The position numbers were made by a program, and so were the translations under genes. This document shows positions 43,396 to 51,944 of a DNA stretch of 64,000 nt, piece by piece. The notes under the pieces are model-generated. The model ran no database searches. It had not been told where the DNA came from and was given only the letters and a program-made list of their open reading frames with translations. Origin of the DNA: Marinobacter salinus (lineage in GTDB: Bacteria; Pseudomonadota; Gammaproteobacteria; Pseudomonadales; Oleiphilaceae); the NCBI RefSeq assembly GCF_001854125.1, contig NZ_CP017715.1:372001-436000 (forward strand), read 5' to 3'. Each line of letters opens with the position of its first letter. The stretch's first letter is position 1.

Positions 43396-43756
43396 TGTCC
43401 CCCGGCTCCCCGGCGGTCTCCGGAACGGCAGGAGCTGTGGGCGAAGGCCTGGAACAGCGTACCCCACGATTCTTGTAGTCCACAATAATGCCCCGGAAAG
43501 ACGGGTCCACGTCCGCGGCAATTGCGAGATACCCATTCTCGCAAGCTGCGTGAAGCTCGGATGCTTTTGGTGACATCCGGAACGGTTCATCCGGGGTAAC
43601 ATGAATCGCCTGGAAATCGCCAACCGGCATGTGATCCTTGTTGTCGGAATGATCAATCTTGCCGCCGATTTCCAGGGCCATTACCGTGCCGACAACGGCA
43701 ACCACGGCGGTGACAATCAAACTGCGGACGGTGTAATGGCGTTCATTCTGGCTCAT
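43388..43756 (-). CDS. Hypothetical single-helix membrane or periplasmic protein
   Basis: A 122-residue protein with one hydrophobic helix near the start (about 11-29, SLIVTAVVAVVGTVMALEIG), then a polar domain with two cysteines (HAACENG, GVRCSRP) and a Pro/Glu-rich tail. The helix could be a signal anchor exporting the rest. I do not recognise the family. It lies between srkA and cmoA on the same strand, overlapping cmoA by 8 bases, with GAGGTAGG before its ATG, so it is a real operon member. Confidence 0.7.
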   Translation of the reverse strand: MSQNERHYTVRSLIVTAVVAVVGTVMALEIGGKIDHSDNKDHMPVGDFQAIHVTPDEPFRMSPKASELHAACENGYLAIAADVDPSFRGIIVDYKNRGVRCSRPSPTAPAVPETAGEPGDNE

Positions 43757-43789
43757 GCCTACCTCATGTTGGAGTGTTCAGTGAAAGGG

Positions 43790-44791
43790 TCAGTACTGGC
43801 CTGGAAGCGAGATGGAAGGCGCCTGCAGGGCGGCGAGTTGTTCCCTGAGCGACAGGACCTGATCCGACCAGAATCTTGGTTGGGCAAACCATGGGAAAAA
43901 GCGGGGGAATGCAGGGTCTTCCCAGCGTTTTGCCAGCCACGCACAATGCGAAATCTGCCGGTAGCAGCGTAAGGGTTCGATCAGGTGACGTTCCCGCCGG
44001 TTGAAATCACGGAACATCTCATAGCCTTCCAGGAGCTCTCCCAGCTGGGCACCACGCTCCGAATCCTCACCGTTCAGGAGTAGCCACATGTCCTGGATGA
44101 CAGGGCCCGAGCGGCAGTCATCAAGATCCACGAACAGCATCTGTTCCTCCCGGCAGAGAATGTTTCCCGCGTGGCAATCGCCGTGAAGCCGCAGGCTGTC
44201 AACCGAGCCGGCATCGTCAATGCGCGCAGCACAGTAGCTGACAAGATCCGGTATCAGACTGTCCCAGGCGGGGCGTAAGTCCCGGGGAATCCAGTTATCT
44301 TCGATCAGCAGACGATTGTTGGCTTCAATGCCTTCCAGTAGTGACATCCGGGGCCGGTGTTCAAAGGGCTTTTTCGCGCCGATGTTGTGCAGCTGCCCCA
44401 GCCATTGCCCAAGCCGGTAGAGTGTGTCTGGAACACTGACGTCCGGCGCCTGTCCGCCGCGCTGGGGAAAAGCGGCAAAGAAAAAGTCGCCGTGCTGTCC
44501 CAGGGTATCTCCTGAAGGCATTGCCAGTGGTGCCACCACGGGAATGTCTGCTTTCAGTAATTCCAGGGTGAATTCGTGCTCTTCCCGGATTTGCGTTTCG
44601 GTCCACCGCCCGGGGCGATAAAACTTGGCAATGACCGGTGCACCTTCATCCAGCCCCACCTGGTACACCCTGTTCTCGTAACTGTTCAGCGCGAACAGGC
44701 GCCCGCTGACCGCAAAACCGGCGTCTTCCATGGCATCCAGAATGGTATCGGGCTTCAGGGAATCGTAAGGGTGGGTTGATACTTCGGGCAT
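43790..44791 (-). CDS. srkA: Stress response kinase A (YihE-type)
   Basis: Cytoplasmic Ser/Thr protein kinase of the choline-kinase/aminoglycoside phosphotransferase fold, 333 residues; E. coli SrkA counters stress-induced death. The catalytic loop is LHGDCHAGNILC and the metal motif VDLDDCRSGP; the ATP lysine is probably in PVIAKFYRPGRW. It heads the srkA-hypothetical-cmoA-cmoB operon and is divergent from the FAD oxidoreductase. The ribosome-binding site is weak. Confidence 0.93.
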   Translation of the reverse strand: MPEVSTHPYDSLKPDTILDAMEDAGFAVSGRLFALNSYENRVYQVGLDEGAPVIAKFYRPGRWTETQIREEHEFTLELLKADIPVVAPLAMPSGDTLGQHGDFFFAAFPQRGGQAPDVSVPDTLYRLGQWLGQLHNIGAKKPFEHRPRMSLLEGIEANNRLLIEDNWIPRDLRPAWDSLIPDLVSYCAARIDDAGSVDSLRLHGDCHAGNILCREEQMLFVDLDDCRSGPVIQDMWLLLNGEDSERGAQLGELLEGYEMFRDFNRRERHLIEPLRCYRQISHCAWLAKRWEDPAFPRFFPWFAQPRFWSDQVLSLREQLAALQAPSISLPGQY

Positions 44792-44947
44792 AGCTTAGAG
44801 ACCGGTGCAAAAGTGTGGGCCAAGTATACCTGCTTAGCTTGCTCCCCGTAATGTCGATATGGGGAGGCTGCAGAGGTGCAGCAACAGAGGTTGTTGAGGT
44901 ATCTTGTGTGGAGGCCGGCATGTGCAACAGGAACGGGGTTCGAGTCA

Positions 44948-46057
44948 ATGTCCAGCGAAATACTGAGAGTCCGGACGGTCGTCATCGGTGCTGGCGTCGT
45001 TGGCCTTGCAGTGGCTCGGGCGTTGACGCTGGAGGGGCATGAGGTTCTGGTTCTTGAAGCAGGGAACCGCTTTGGTGAGGGGATATCGTCCCGCAACAGC
45101 GAAGTGATTCATGCCGGAATCTATTACCCCGAAGCCAGCCTCAAGGCCCGTTTGTGTGTCGACGGACGTCAACGCCTTTATGAATACTGCAAAAGTCACA
45201 AGGTGGCGCATCGAAAATGCGGAAAATGGATCGTTGCCACCAATCATGAACAGTCAGAAAAACTTGAAAATATCAAAGTTGGGGCGGCGCGAAACGGCGT
45301 GGCGCTGGAGCTGTTTGACGCCATTTCTCTGGCTGGAGCGACCCCGGGCGTCCGGAGTGTGTCAGGGCTGTGGTCTCCTGAAACCGGGATCATCGACAGT
45401 CATGGTCTGATGCTCTCCCTGCTCGGGGAAATGGAAGATGCTGGCGGCCAGCTTGTGCTCAGGGCTCCCGTGACCGGAGCGGAGGTGAGCGGTGGGCATC
45501 ATCGCCTTTCGGTTGGCGGCAGCATGCCCTGCATTCTGGAGGCTGAGAACGTGATAAATGCGGCGGGTCTCGGTGCCATTCCGCTGGCCCGGAAGTGGCA
45601 CGGTCTCCCGGATGATCAGAAGCCCGATCAATGGTACGCGCGGGGTGTTTACTTCAGCTACAGCGGCCGCCACCCGTTTAGCTCGCTCGTTTACCCGGTT
45701 CCGGAGCCGGGGGGGCTTGGTGTTCACCTCACGCTCGATCTTGCCGGGCAGGCAAGGTTTGGGCCTGATGTCGAGTGGATTGACCATGAGGACTACTCGG
45801 TTGACCCGGATCGGGTTCAGGCTTTTGCGAGAGGTATCCGGGCATGGTGGCCGGAACTTGAAGCGCACCGGCTTAAGCCTGCCTATGCGGGTATCCGGCC
45901 GAAACTGAGTGGTCCCGGTGGCGGGTTCTCTGATTTTCGAATAGAGGGCCCCGGAGACCATGGCATTGAAGGTATGGTTAACCTGTTCGGGATAGAGTCT
46001 CCGGGCCTGACGTCCTGTTTGGCCATTGCCGACCTTGTCAAAACCCGACTGGCCTGA
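44948..46057 (+). CDS. FAD-dependent oxidoreductase (LhgO/DAO-like)
   Basis: A 369-residue flavoprotein of the D-amino-acid oxidase fold. The dinucleotide loop VVIGAGVVGLAVARAL is near the start (11-26), and the motif GISSRNSEVIHAGIYY resembles L-2-hydroxyglutarate oxidases (LhgO). That family oxidises L-2-hydroxyglutarate and feeds electrons to quinone; glycerol-3-phosphate-like or other 2-hydroxyacid substrates are possible. The ATG at 44948 gives the expected short lead before the FAD motif; the frame is open from 44876. It stands alone between divergent srkA and convergent comF. Confidence 0.85.
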   Translation: MSSEILRVRTVVIGAGVVGLAVARALTLEGHEVLVLEAGNRFGEGISSRNSEVIHAGIYYPEASLKARLCVDGRQRLYEYCKSHKVAHRKCGKWIVATNHEQSEKLENIKVGAARNGVALELFDAISLAGATPGVRSVSGLWSPETGIIDSHGLMLSLLGEMEDAGGQLVLRAPVTGAEVSGGHHRLSVGGSMPCILEAENVINAAGLGAIPLARKWHGLPDDQKPDQWYARGVYFSYSGRHPFSSLVYPVPEPGGLGVHLTLDLAGQARFGPDVEWIDHEDYSVDPDRVQAFARGIRAWWPELEAHRLKPAYAGIRPKLSGPGGGFSDFRIEGPGDHGIEGMVNLFGIESPGLTSCLAIADLVKTRLA

Positions 46058-46068
46058 CTTGACCTAAC

Positions 46069-46812
46069 CTAACCCGGGGTCCTGGCAAGAGCCCAAACCT
46101 GGATGTCCAGGGCACCGGCCTCCCGCAGTGCTTTACCCAATACCCGGGCAGTTGCGCCGGTGGTCACCACATCATCCACGATGGCGACCCGTTCCGGCAC
46201 CGTACCGATTATCCGGAAAACCCCGTTAAGGTTGGTCAGACGTTCTTCCCGGTTCAGTTCCCGCTGGGCCCGTACCTTGCGCTTTCTCCGAACCAGTCCG
46301 CTGGCTACCGGTATGCCGAGCTGCCTGCCAAGCTGCTCGGCAATGTCCTGCGCCTGATTGAACCCGCGTTTCCTGCGACGTTGATGGTGCATGGGCGCGG
46401 GAATCAGTAGGTCCGGAACGATGGCGTCCTTTTGCTCCAGGTTTTTGCTCAGGTACTGACCAAGGCCGGCGACCAGAGGGCGGGCAAATTTTCGCTGCCC
46501 GTTGTATTTGTAGCGGGTAATCATGCCATCGACCGGAAACTGGTAACGCCAGGGTATCAAAGTGCGGGAAAATGGTGGTGGTGATGCCAGGCAGTCCCCA
46601 CACACAAGGCCGGTGGCTGCGTACGGGAGCGGTAACGCACAGGACTGGCAATGCCAGCGGTTAGTGGGCAAGTCGGCGTGGCAAGGCAGGCATAAGCCAT
46701 TGAAAGCATTTGTTGAAAGGCAGGCAACGCACAGGCCGCCCGCGCTTTCTCTGTTAACCATAAGCTCCGTTAAGGTTGACAGGAAGTTCAGTCCCTTTAT
46801 CATCTGTTTCAT
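46069..46812 (-). CDS. comF: ComF family phosphoribosyltransferase-like protein
   Basis: A 247-residue protein with an N-terminal zinc-finger region of four CxxC-type pairs (CVAC, CLPC, CQSC, CGDC) and a C-terminal type I phosphoribosyltransferase fold with the PRPP loop VAIVDDVVTTGATARVL. ComF proteins (YhgH/GntX) take part in DNA uptake and in use of DNA as nutrient in several bacteria. The start may be 46812 or an ATG three codons later. It is divergent from bioB, and the BirA operator abuts its start. Confidence 0.92.
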   Translation of the reverse strand: MKQMIKGLNFLSTLTELMVNRESAGGLCVACLSTNAFNGLCLPCHADLPTNRWHCQSCALPLPYAATGLVCGDCLASPPPFSRTLIPWRYQFPVDGMITRYKYNGQRKFARPLVAGLGQYLSKNLEQKDAIVPDLLIPAPMHHQRRRKRGFNQAQDIAEQLGRQLGIPVASGLVRRKRKVRAQRELNREERLTNLNGVFRIIGTVPERVAIVDDVVTTGATARVLGKALREAGALDIQVWALARTPG

Positions 46813-46844
46813 CCGTAAACCCAGATACCGGAAAAGGTTAACAG
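46813..46844. promoter_or_regulatory. BirA operator (biotin box) upstream of bioB
   Basis: CCGTAAACC-N14-GGTTAACAG matches the BirA operator TTGTAAACC-N14-16-GGTTTACAA at 7 of 9 positions in each half. It fills the 41-base gap between comF and bioB, ending 9 bases before the bioB ATG. Holo-BirA should repress the biotin genes here, and because comF starts at 46812, possibly comF as well. Confidence 0.8.
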
Positions 46845-46853
46845 GACTTCCAC

Positions 46854-47924
46854 ATGACCGCCACAGAACTTACCAATGCGACCCGTCACGACTGGACGCT
46901 GCAGGAAGCACGCGCACTCTTCGAGTTGCCTTTCAATGACCTCCTGTTCCGGGCACAGAGCGTGCATCGTGAACATTTCGATCCAAATGAAGTCCAGGTA
47001 AGCACCCTGCTGTCGATCAAGACGGGTGCCTGTCCGGAAGACTGCAAGTACTGCCCCCAGAGCGGTCATTACAATACCGGGCTGGAGAAGGAGAAGCTGC
47101 TCGAAATTGAAAAGGTTGTGGCCGAAGCGCGGGCCGCTAAAGATAAAGGCGCATCCCGCTTCTGCATGGGGGCCGCGTGGCGCAGTCCGTCGAAAAAAGA
47201 CATGCCTTATGTGCTCGATATGGTGCAGCAGGTTAAATCCCTCGGGCTGGAAACCTGCATGACGCTGGGCATGCTGGAGGAGCATCAGGCAAAGGAGCTC
47301 GCAGACGCCGGGCTGGATTATTACAACCATAATCTGGATACCTCTGAGAAATACTACAGCCACATCATCACCACCCGCACCTATCAGGATCGCCTGGATA
47401 CGCTGGATAATGTGCGTAAGGTCGGCATGAAGGTGTGTTGCGGCGGCATCATGGGGATGGGCGAAGACGAAGATGACCGGGTCGGGCTGCTGGTCCAGCT
47501 GGCAAACCTGCCACACCACCCCGAGAGTGTGCCGGTGAATATGTTGGTGAAGGTCAAGGGCACGCCAATGGAAAACGTGGAAGACCTGGATCCATTTGAT
47601 TTTGTCCGCATCATCGCCGTGGCGCGGATTATGATGCCAACATCCCATGTTCGTCTCTCCGCCGGTCGGGAGAACATGAATGAACAGATGCAGGCGCTCT
47701 GCTTCATGGCCGGGGCCAACTCCATTTTCTATGGCGAGAAGCTATTGACCACGGCGAATCCGGAGGCGGATGCCGATATGGAGCTGTTCCGTCGTCTCGG
47801 CATTCGTCCGGAACAACGGGAGCAATGCGCGTCGGAGGATCAGGAGGAAGAAGCGATTACCGAAGCCGTGCAGCATGAGGCGACGCGTCACATGTTCTAT
47901 GACGCCACGCGGGAATCCGCCTGA
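46854..47924 (+). CDS. bioB: Biotin synthase
   Basis: Radical-SAM enzyme that inserts sulfur into dethiobiotin, the last step of biotin synthesis. The 4Fe-4S motif CPEDCKYC gives Cys60, Cys64 and Cys67; the second cluster ligands appear downstream ([19 protein letters not shown]). Length 356 residues is typical, with an acidic C-terminal extension. The ATG follows AGGA by 7 bases. It is first of the bioB-bioF-bioC-bioD operon. Confidence 0.98.
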   Translation: MTATELTNATRHDWTLQEARALFELPFNDLLFRAQSVHREHFDPNEVQVSTLLSIKTGACPEDCKYCPQSGHYNTGLEKEKLLEIEKVVAEARAAKDKGASRFCMGAAWRSPSKKDMPYVLDMVQQVKSLGLETCMTLGMLEEHQAKELADAGLDYYNHNLDTSEKYYSHIITTRTYQDRLDTLDNVRKVGMKVCCGGIMGMGEDEDDRVGLLVQLANLPHHPESVPVNMLVKVKGTPMENVEDLDPFDFVRIIAVARIMMPTSHVRLSAGRENMNEQMQALCFMAGANSIFYGEKLLTTANPEADADMELFRRLGIRPEQREQCASEDQEEEAITEAVQHEATRHMFYDATRESA

Positions 47925-47940
47925 GCAGACAGGCGGTGTG

Positions 47941-49164
47941 ATGGGGCACCCATCGACCAGACAGTCGAGTCAAACTTCAGGTGTTGCCGTGCGGGACTTC
48001 ACTTTAGAACTTGAACAGAGAAAACAGGCCGGGCTCTATCGGACCCGCCGCCAGATTTCAGGCCCACAGCAGCCGGCACTAACTTCTGATGGCCGGCCAC
48101 TGTTGTCGTTTTGCAGTAACGATTATCTTGGTTTGGCCAGCCATCCTGCCAATATCAAGGCACTCCGCGACGCCCTGCCTGAAACCGGGCTGGGTGGTGC
48201 CGCATCACACCTGATCTGTGGTCATCACGATGCCCATCATCAGCTGGAGCAGCGTCTCGCTGAATTTACCGGTCGCAGCTCTGCATTGTTCTTTTCCACT
48301 GGCTATATGGCCAATATGGGAGTGATTTCGGCCCTGGCGGGGCGGGGGGATACGATTTTTTCAGATCGACTCAATCACGCGTCGATTATCGATGGCTGTA
48401 TTCTCAGCCGGGCCAAGATCCGTCGCTACGCTCACGGGAATGTGGCGGAGCTTGAGGCAATGCTGGCAAAGGCTTCCGGTCACAAGCTGGTGGTTACGGA
48501 CGGTGTGTTCAGCATGGATGGCGATGTTGCACCGCTAAAAGAGTTGGCCCGGGTTTGCAGAGCCCATGATGCGTTGCTGGTTGTCGATGACGCCCATGGT
48601 ATTGGCGTGTTGGGCCCCCAGGGGCGTGGCAGTATTGTTGAGCAGGGGTTGTCAGAGGAAGACGTGCCCGTGCTGATTGGTACCCTGGGCAAAGCGGTAG
48701 GCACCAGCGGTGCCTTTGTGGCGGGCTCACCGGTATTGATGGATTACCTGATCCAGAAGGCACGGACCTATATTTACACGACTGCTATGCCCCCCGCTAT
48801 TGCCGTGGCCACCTGTGCCAGTATTGATCTGATTGAGCAGGATGATGAGCGCCGCCGGCATCTTCGGGAGCTTGTGGCTGTGTTTCGCGAAGAGGCGTCT
48901 TCCATGGGGTATGAACTGATGCCTTCCCGGACGCCAATTCAGCCCATCATGATTGGTGATAACTGGGCTGCGCTTGAGCTGAGCCGGGCGCTGGAGGAGC
49001 GGGGCATGCTGGTGACTGCAATCCGGCCGCCGACTGTGCCAGAGGGGCAAGCCCGGTTGCGGGTAACGCTGAGCGCCAGCCACAGTCGGGCGGACCTTGA
49101 CCAGCTTCTGGAAGCCTTGTCACAGTGCCGTCATCTGGTGGCACAGACGGATGTGGCGGTATGA
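47941..49164 (+). CDS. bioF: 8-amino-7-oxononanoate synthase
   Basis: PLP enzyme condensing pimeloyl-ACP with alanine. It has FCSNDYLGLASHP, the GGAASHLICGHH loop and the PLP-lysine region IGTLGKAVGTSGAF. The start is uncertain: the ATG at 47941 (used here, 407 residues, AGGCGG upstream) or the GTG at 47989 (391 residues, closer to the E. coli length and beginning just before the conserved region). It lies 16 bases after bioB, and its last bases overlap the ATG of a 38-codon ORF. Confidence 0.95.
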   Translation: MGHPSTRQSSQTSGVAVRDFTLELEQRKQAGLYRTRRQISGPQQPALTSDGRPLLSFCSNDYLGLASHPANIKALRDALPETGLGGAASHLICGHHDAHHQLEQRLAEFTGRSSALFFSTGYMANMGVISALAGRGDTIFSDRLNHASIIDGCILSRAKIRRYAHGNVAELEAMLAKASGHKLVVTDGVFSMDGDVAPLKELARVCRAHDALLVVDDAHGIGVLGPQGRGSIVEQGLSEEDVPVLIGTLGKAVGTSGAFVAGSPVLMDYLIQKARTYIYTTAMPPAIAVATCASIDLIEQDDERRRHLRELVAVFREEASSMGYELMPSRTPIQPIMIGDNWAALELSRALEERGMLVTAIRPPTVPEGQARLRVTLSASHSRADLDQLLEALSQCRHLVAQTDVAV

Positions 49165-49277
49165 CAAAGCAGTGTTGTCGTTCAGTGACCTCTGGTGATG
49201 TCACCGACGCTTTTTATTCATCAGGGCTGGTGGGTCGTCGTTATGGCCAGAGGAGGCTTTCTGCGTGGAGGCGGTGA
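49161..49277 (+). CDS. Coupled 38-codon ORF between bioF and bioC
   Basis: ATGA at the bioF stop opens a 38-codon ORF starting MTKQCCRSVT and ending inside the first codons of bioC. It is arginine-rich towards the end and has no recognisable domain. bioH commonly lies between bioF and bioC in related genomes; this may be its remnant, a coupling leader that carries ribosomes to the bioC site, or noncoding spacer. Confidence 0.3.
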   Translation: MTKQCCRSVTSGDVTDAFYSSGLVGRRYGQRRLSAWRR

Positions 49278-50089
49278 CTGCGCCTGGAGCGGCCGATACA
49301 GTGATTGCCGAAAAATCCGACATTGCACGCGGATTTGGGCGGGCCAGGGCGACCTATGAGAGTGCGTCCCGGTTACAGCGGTTTATGGGTAATACCCTGT
49401 TGCAGAGGCTTGAGCTCCTGCCGGTGTCCGAATCGCCAATGCGAATTCTGGATCTCGGCTCTGGCACTGGATGGTTCACCAGAAAGCTGCAGGCATGCTA
49501 TCCGACAAGCCTGGTAACAGGGGCTGATCTTTCTCACGGCATGATTCAGCAAGCGAAGGTAGCCAGTGTTCCGGATATTCACTGGCTGGTTGCGGATGCC
49601 GAGAACCTGCCTCTCCCCGAGCACAGCTTTGACCTCATATTCAGTAATCTTATGATTCAGTGGTGTGATGATCCGGGACAGGTGCTTCGGGAATGCCGGC
49701 GGCTTTTGAGACCGGCCGGCCGCCTTATGATGTCGACGCTTCTGGACGGCACTTTGCGAGAGCTCCGGCAAGCATGGGCCGAGGCGGATCCGGGCCAGGA
49801 GCATGTAAACCGGTTTCAACCCTATTCGGTGTTGCGGGGCGGGGCAGGTGCGGAGTTGCCGGGCGTAACAGTGGAGACTCGTACCATAGAACTGCCGTAT
49901 CCATCTCCCATGGCCCTGGCCGGCGAATTGAAGCAGCTGGGTGCCGGCTTCAAGGGGCGGGAGCGCCGCAGGACCATGACAGCCCCCGGGCGCGTTCGCG
50001 CTATGTGCCGTCACTACCCGACACGGCCAGATGGCAGGATAGCCGCCAGTTACGAGGCTGGCTGGATCTACTGGCAACGTGCCCAATAA
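49265..50089 (+). CDS. bioC: Malonyl-ACP O-methyltransferase
   Basis: SAM methyltransferase that masks malonyl-ACP so fatty-acid synthesis can build the pimeloyl chain. Motif I is ILDLGSGTGWFTRKLQ, with the post-I GADLSHGMIQQA and the NLMIQWCDDPGQVLRECRR segment typical of BioC. The start is GTG at 49265 behind a very strong GAGGAGG, giving 274 residues. bioD follows 36 bases downstream. The later methyl ester must be removed by an esterase (BioH or equivalent) not found here. Confidence 0.94.
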   Translation: MEAVTAPGAADTVIAEKSDIARGFGRARATYESASRLQRFMGNTLLQRLELLPVSESPMRILDLGSGTGWFTRKLQACYPTSLVTGADLSHGMIQQAKVASVPDIHWLVADAENLPLPEHSFDLIFSNLMIQWCDDPGQVLRECRRLLRPAGRLMMSTLLDGTLRELRQAWAEADPGQEHVNRFQPYSVLRGGAGAELPGVTVETRTIELPYPSPMALAGELKQLGAGFKGRERRRTMTAPGRVRAMCRHYPTRPDGRIAASYEAGWIYWQRAQ

Positions 50090-50125
50090 TCGCGTTGTAA
50101 CCTGTTCACCCACGGAACATTTTTC

Positions 50126-50818
50126 ATGGCCAAAAAAACCTATTTTGTGACCGGCACTGATACCGGCGTCGGAAAAACCATGGTTTCCGCTGCCATCCTT
50201 GAGGCAGCCAGGATGAGCGGCAAGCGTACCCTGGCAATGAAGCCCATTGCCTCCGGATGTGAGTCCACTCCGGATGGTCTTAGAAACGAAGATGCGTTGA
50301 TATTGCAGCGCGCTATTACCGAACCCCTGGCGTACGACGTGATCAATCCCGTTGCGCTTGAACCGGCCATTGCTCCCCATGTTGCGGCGCAACTGGCAGG
50401 CAGAGCGGTCTCCGCTCAACGCCTGATTGGCTTTTGCCGGGGACTACAGATCCGTCCGGCCGACCTTTTGCTTGTGGAGGGCGCCGGGGGCTGGCGGGTC
50501 CCACTCAATGACCGGGAAACTTTCGCGGCCCTGCCGCGTGAGCTTGGCCTGCCGGTCATCATGATCGTTTCTCTGAAGCTTGGCTGCATAAATCACGCCC
50601 TACTGACGGCCGAGGCAATTCGGGCCGATGGATTGGTGGTTGCCGGCTGGGTAGCAAACCGGCCTGAACCAGAAGTCATGAGCTGTGAGCAGGAGACTCT
50701 CAACTATCTCCTGACGCATCTGGGAGCTCCGTGTCTGGGTGTATTGCCCTGGCTTGAGGGTGTGAACGCTGAGACGTTGGCGGTTCACCTTAATATTGAT
50801 TCCTTGTTTGAAAATTGA
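50126..50818 (+). CDS. bioD: Dethiobiotin synthetase
   Basis: Forms the ureido ring from 7,8-diaminopelargonate, CO2 and ATP. The P-loop is FVTGTDTGVGKTMVSAAIL, followed by KPIASGCE and EGAGGWRVPL, the family signatures. Length 230 residues is normal. It ends the biotin cluster; bioA is not present in the window. Confidence 0.96.
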   Translation: MAKKTYFVTGTDTGVGKTMVSAAILEAARMSGKRTLAMKPIASGCESTPDGLRNEDALILQRAITEPLAYDVINPVALEPAIAPHVAAQLAGRAVSAQRLIGFCRGLQIRPADLLLVEGAGGWRVPLNDRETFAALPRELGLPVIMIVSLKLGCINHALLTAEAIRADGLVVAGWVANRPEPEVMSCEQETLNYLLTHLGAPCLGVLPWLEGVNAETLAVHLNIDSLFEN

Positions 50819-50869
50819 CCAAAAGTGTGGCTTACTGGTGCCAATAATCGGTCATCGGAAGTCGCAGTT

Positions 50870-51115
50870 ATGATCAACAACACGCTTGGAATTGGCATTC
50901 AGGGCATCCAGGACGGCATGATGGGCATGGAGAACGCTGCCCGGAAGATAGCCCGTGGTGGCGTTGATGGCCCCCAGGGATCATCTGAAGGTGCCGGTAG
51001 TCTGGTTGAGCCAATCGTTGATCTCAAGCTCTACGAGCGCAGTGTCGAAGCCTCGGCCCAAGTGGTCAAAGCTGCAGACGAAACATTGGGTACACTGTTG
51101 GACATAATGGCCTGA
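50870..51115 (+). CDS. Mini flagellar-axial-like protein (rod/hook C-terminal helix)
   Basis: An 81-residue protein starting MINNTLGIGIQGIQDGMMGM, with an N-terminal helix (about 10-29) and a C-terminal helix (about 52-80) whose LYERSVEASAQVVKAADETLGTLLDI resembles the C-terminal coiled-coil end of flagellar rod and hook proteins (usual pattern YEANAKVIKTADEMLQTLL). The middle is a short Gly/Ser/Pro linker in place of the folded domains. There is no signal peptide. The ATG at 50870 is preferred to the frame opening at 50825. It is next to the SprA-related gene, 9 bases away. Function unknown; flagellar export is possible but inferred. Confidence 0.7.
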   Translation: MINNTLGIGIQGIQDGMMGMENAARKIARGGVDGPQGSSEGAGSLVEPIVDLKLYERSVEASAQVVKAADETLGTLLDIMA

Positions 51116-51124
51116 GGCCCGGCC

Positions 51125-51814
51125 TTGAACGCACTCTCTTCAATCTCCCCGCGTTCCCTTTCTCCGGGCTTCCCAGCTGGCTCGATCAATGATCGTGCCC
51201 AAGGCAATGTAAAATCCGGCAACACGCAGCCCGAAACCCACTCGCCTAAACAGGGCGGGACTAAACCGGCTGGCGATGATCCCGTAGCGCAGCGATCAGC
51301 CCAATCTGCCCAGAGCCTTGTTCCCGAAGAACTCAAACAGCTGACCGAGCTCAAGGCCCGGGACCGCGAGGTGCGTGCTCATGAAGCCGCGCACCAGGCT
51401 GTGGGTGGGCAATATGCCGGCGCTATGTCGCTGACCTATGAGCGTGGTCCCGATGGCGCCCAGTATGCCGTGGGAGGAGAGGTGTCCATCGATATCGCTC
51501 CCGTTGAAGGGAACCCCCAGGCGACCATTGAAAAAATGCGGGTGGTTCGTGCCGCTGCCATGGCCCCGGCAGAACCCTCCGGGCAGGATCGTGCGGTCGC
51601 GGCTCAGGCAATGCAGGCGATTCTTCAAGCACAGGGTGAGCTGGCGGCGGAAAAGGATCGGGGAGCCGATGCTCCATCAAAAGCTCAGGTTGAACCCGAT
51701 AATTTCCGGGTGTCTCGCTCTGGTCAGCAGGCTAGCAACACCTATCAGTCGGTTTCCTCGATGACGGCCGAATCCGGTCGGTCTCAACCAGGCTTTGGTT
51801 CGGTTTCTGCCTGA
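51125..51814 (+). CDS. SprA-related/CJM1_0395-type putative metalloprotease
   Basis: A 229-residue protein with a disordered, Ser/Pro-rich N-terminus (1-65), a conserved core with HEAAH (86-90) in VRAHEAAHQAVGGQYAGAMS, then YERGPDGAQYAVGGEVSIDIAP, and a low-complexity tail. HEAAH has the HExxH form of zinc proteases; annotation pipelines name this family a putative metalloprotease, but I know of no proven activity. No signal peptide is seen. The start is TTG at 51125, 9 bases after the mini axial protein; no in-frame ATG precedes the core, so the start could also be further in. Confidence 0.8.
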   Translation: MNALSSISPRSLSPGFPAGSINDRAQGNVKSGNTQPETHSPKQGGTKPAGDDPVAQRSAQSAQSLVPEELKQLTELKARDREVRAHEAAHQAVGGQYAGAMSLTYERGPDGAQYAVGGEVSIDIAPVEGNPQATIEKMRVVRAAAMAPAEPSGQDRAVAAQAMQAILQAQGELAAEKDRGADAPSKAQVEPDNFRVSRSGQQASNTYQSVSSMTAESGRSQPGFGSVSA

Positions 51815-51944
51815 TCCGGTCGCTTCCCGGGCAAGCATGTCCCTCGTTTTTCTCTCATATCTCTCTCTCATACTCAAGCGCTTGTATTTCCACTGCTACG
51901 GGCATTCCGGCGACTTTCTGAAGCACAAAATTTGCACCCGCCTA

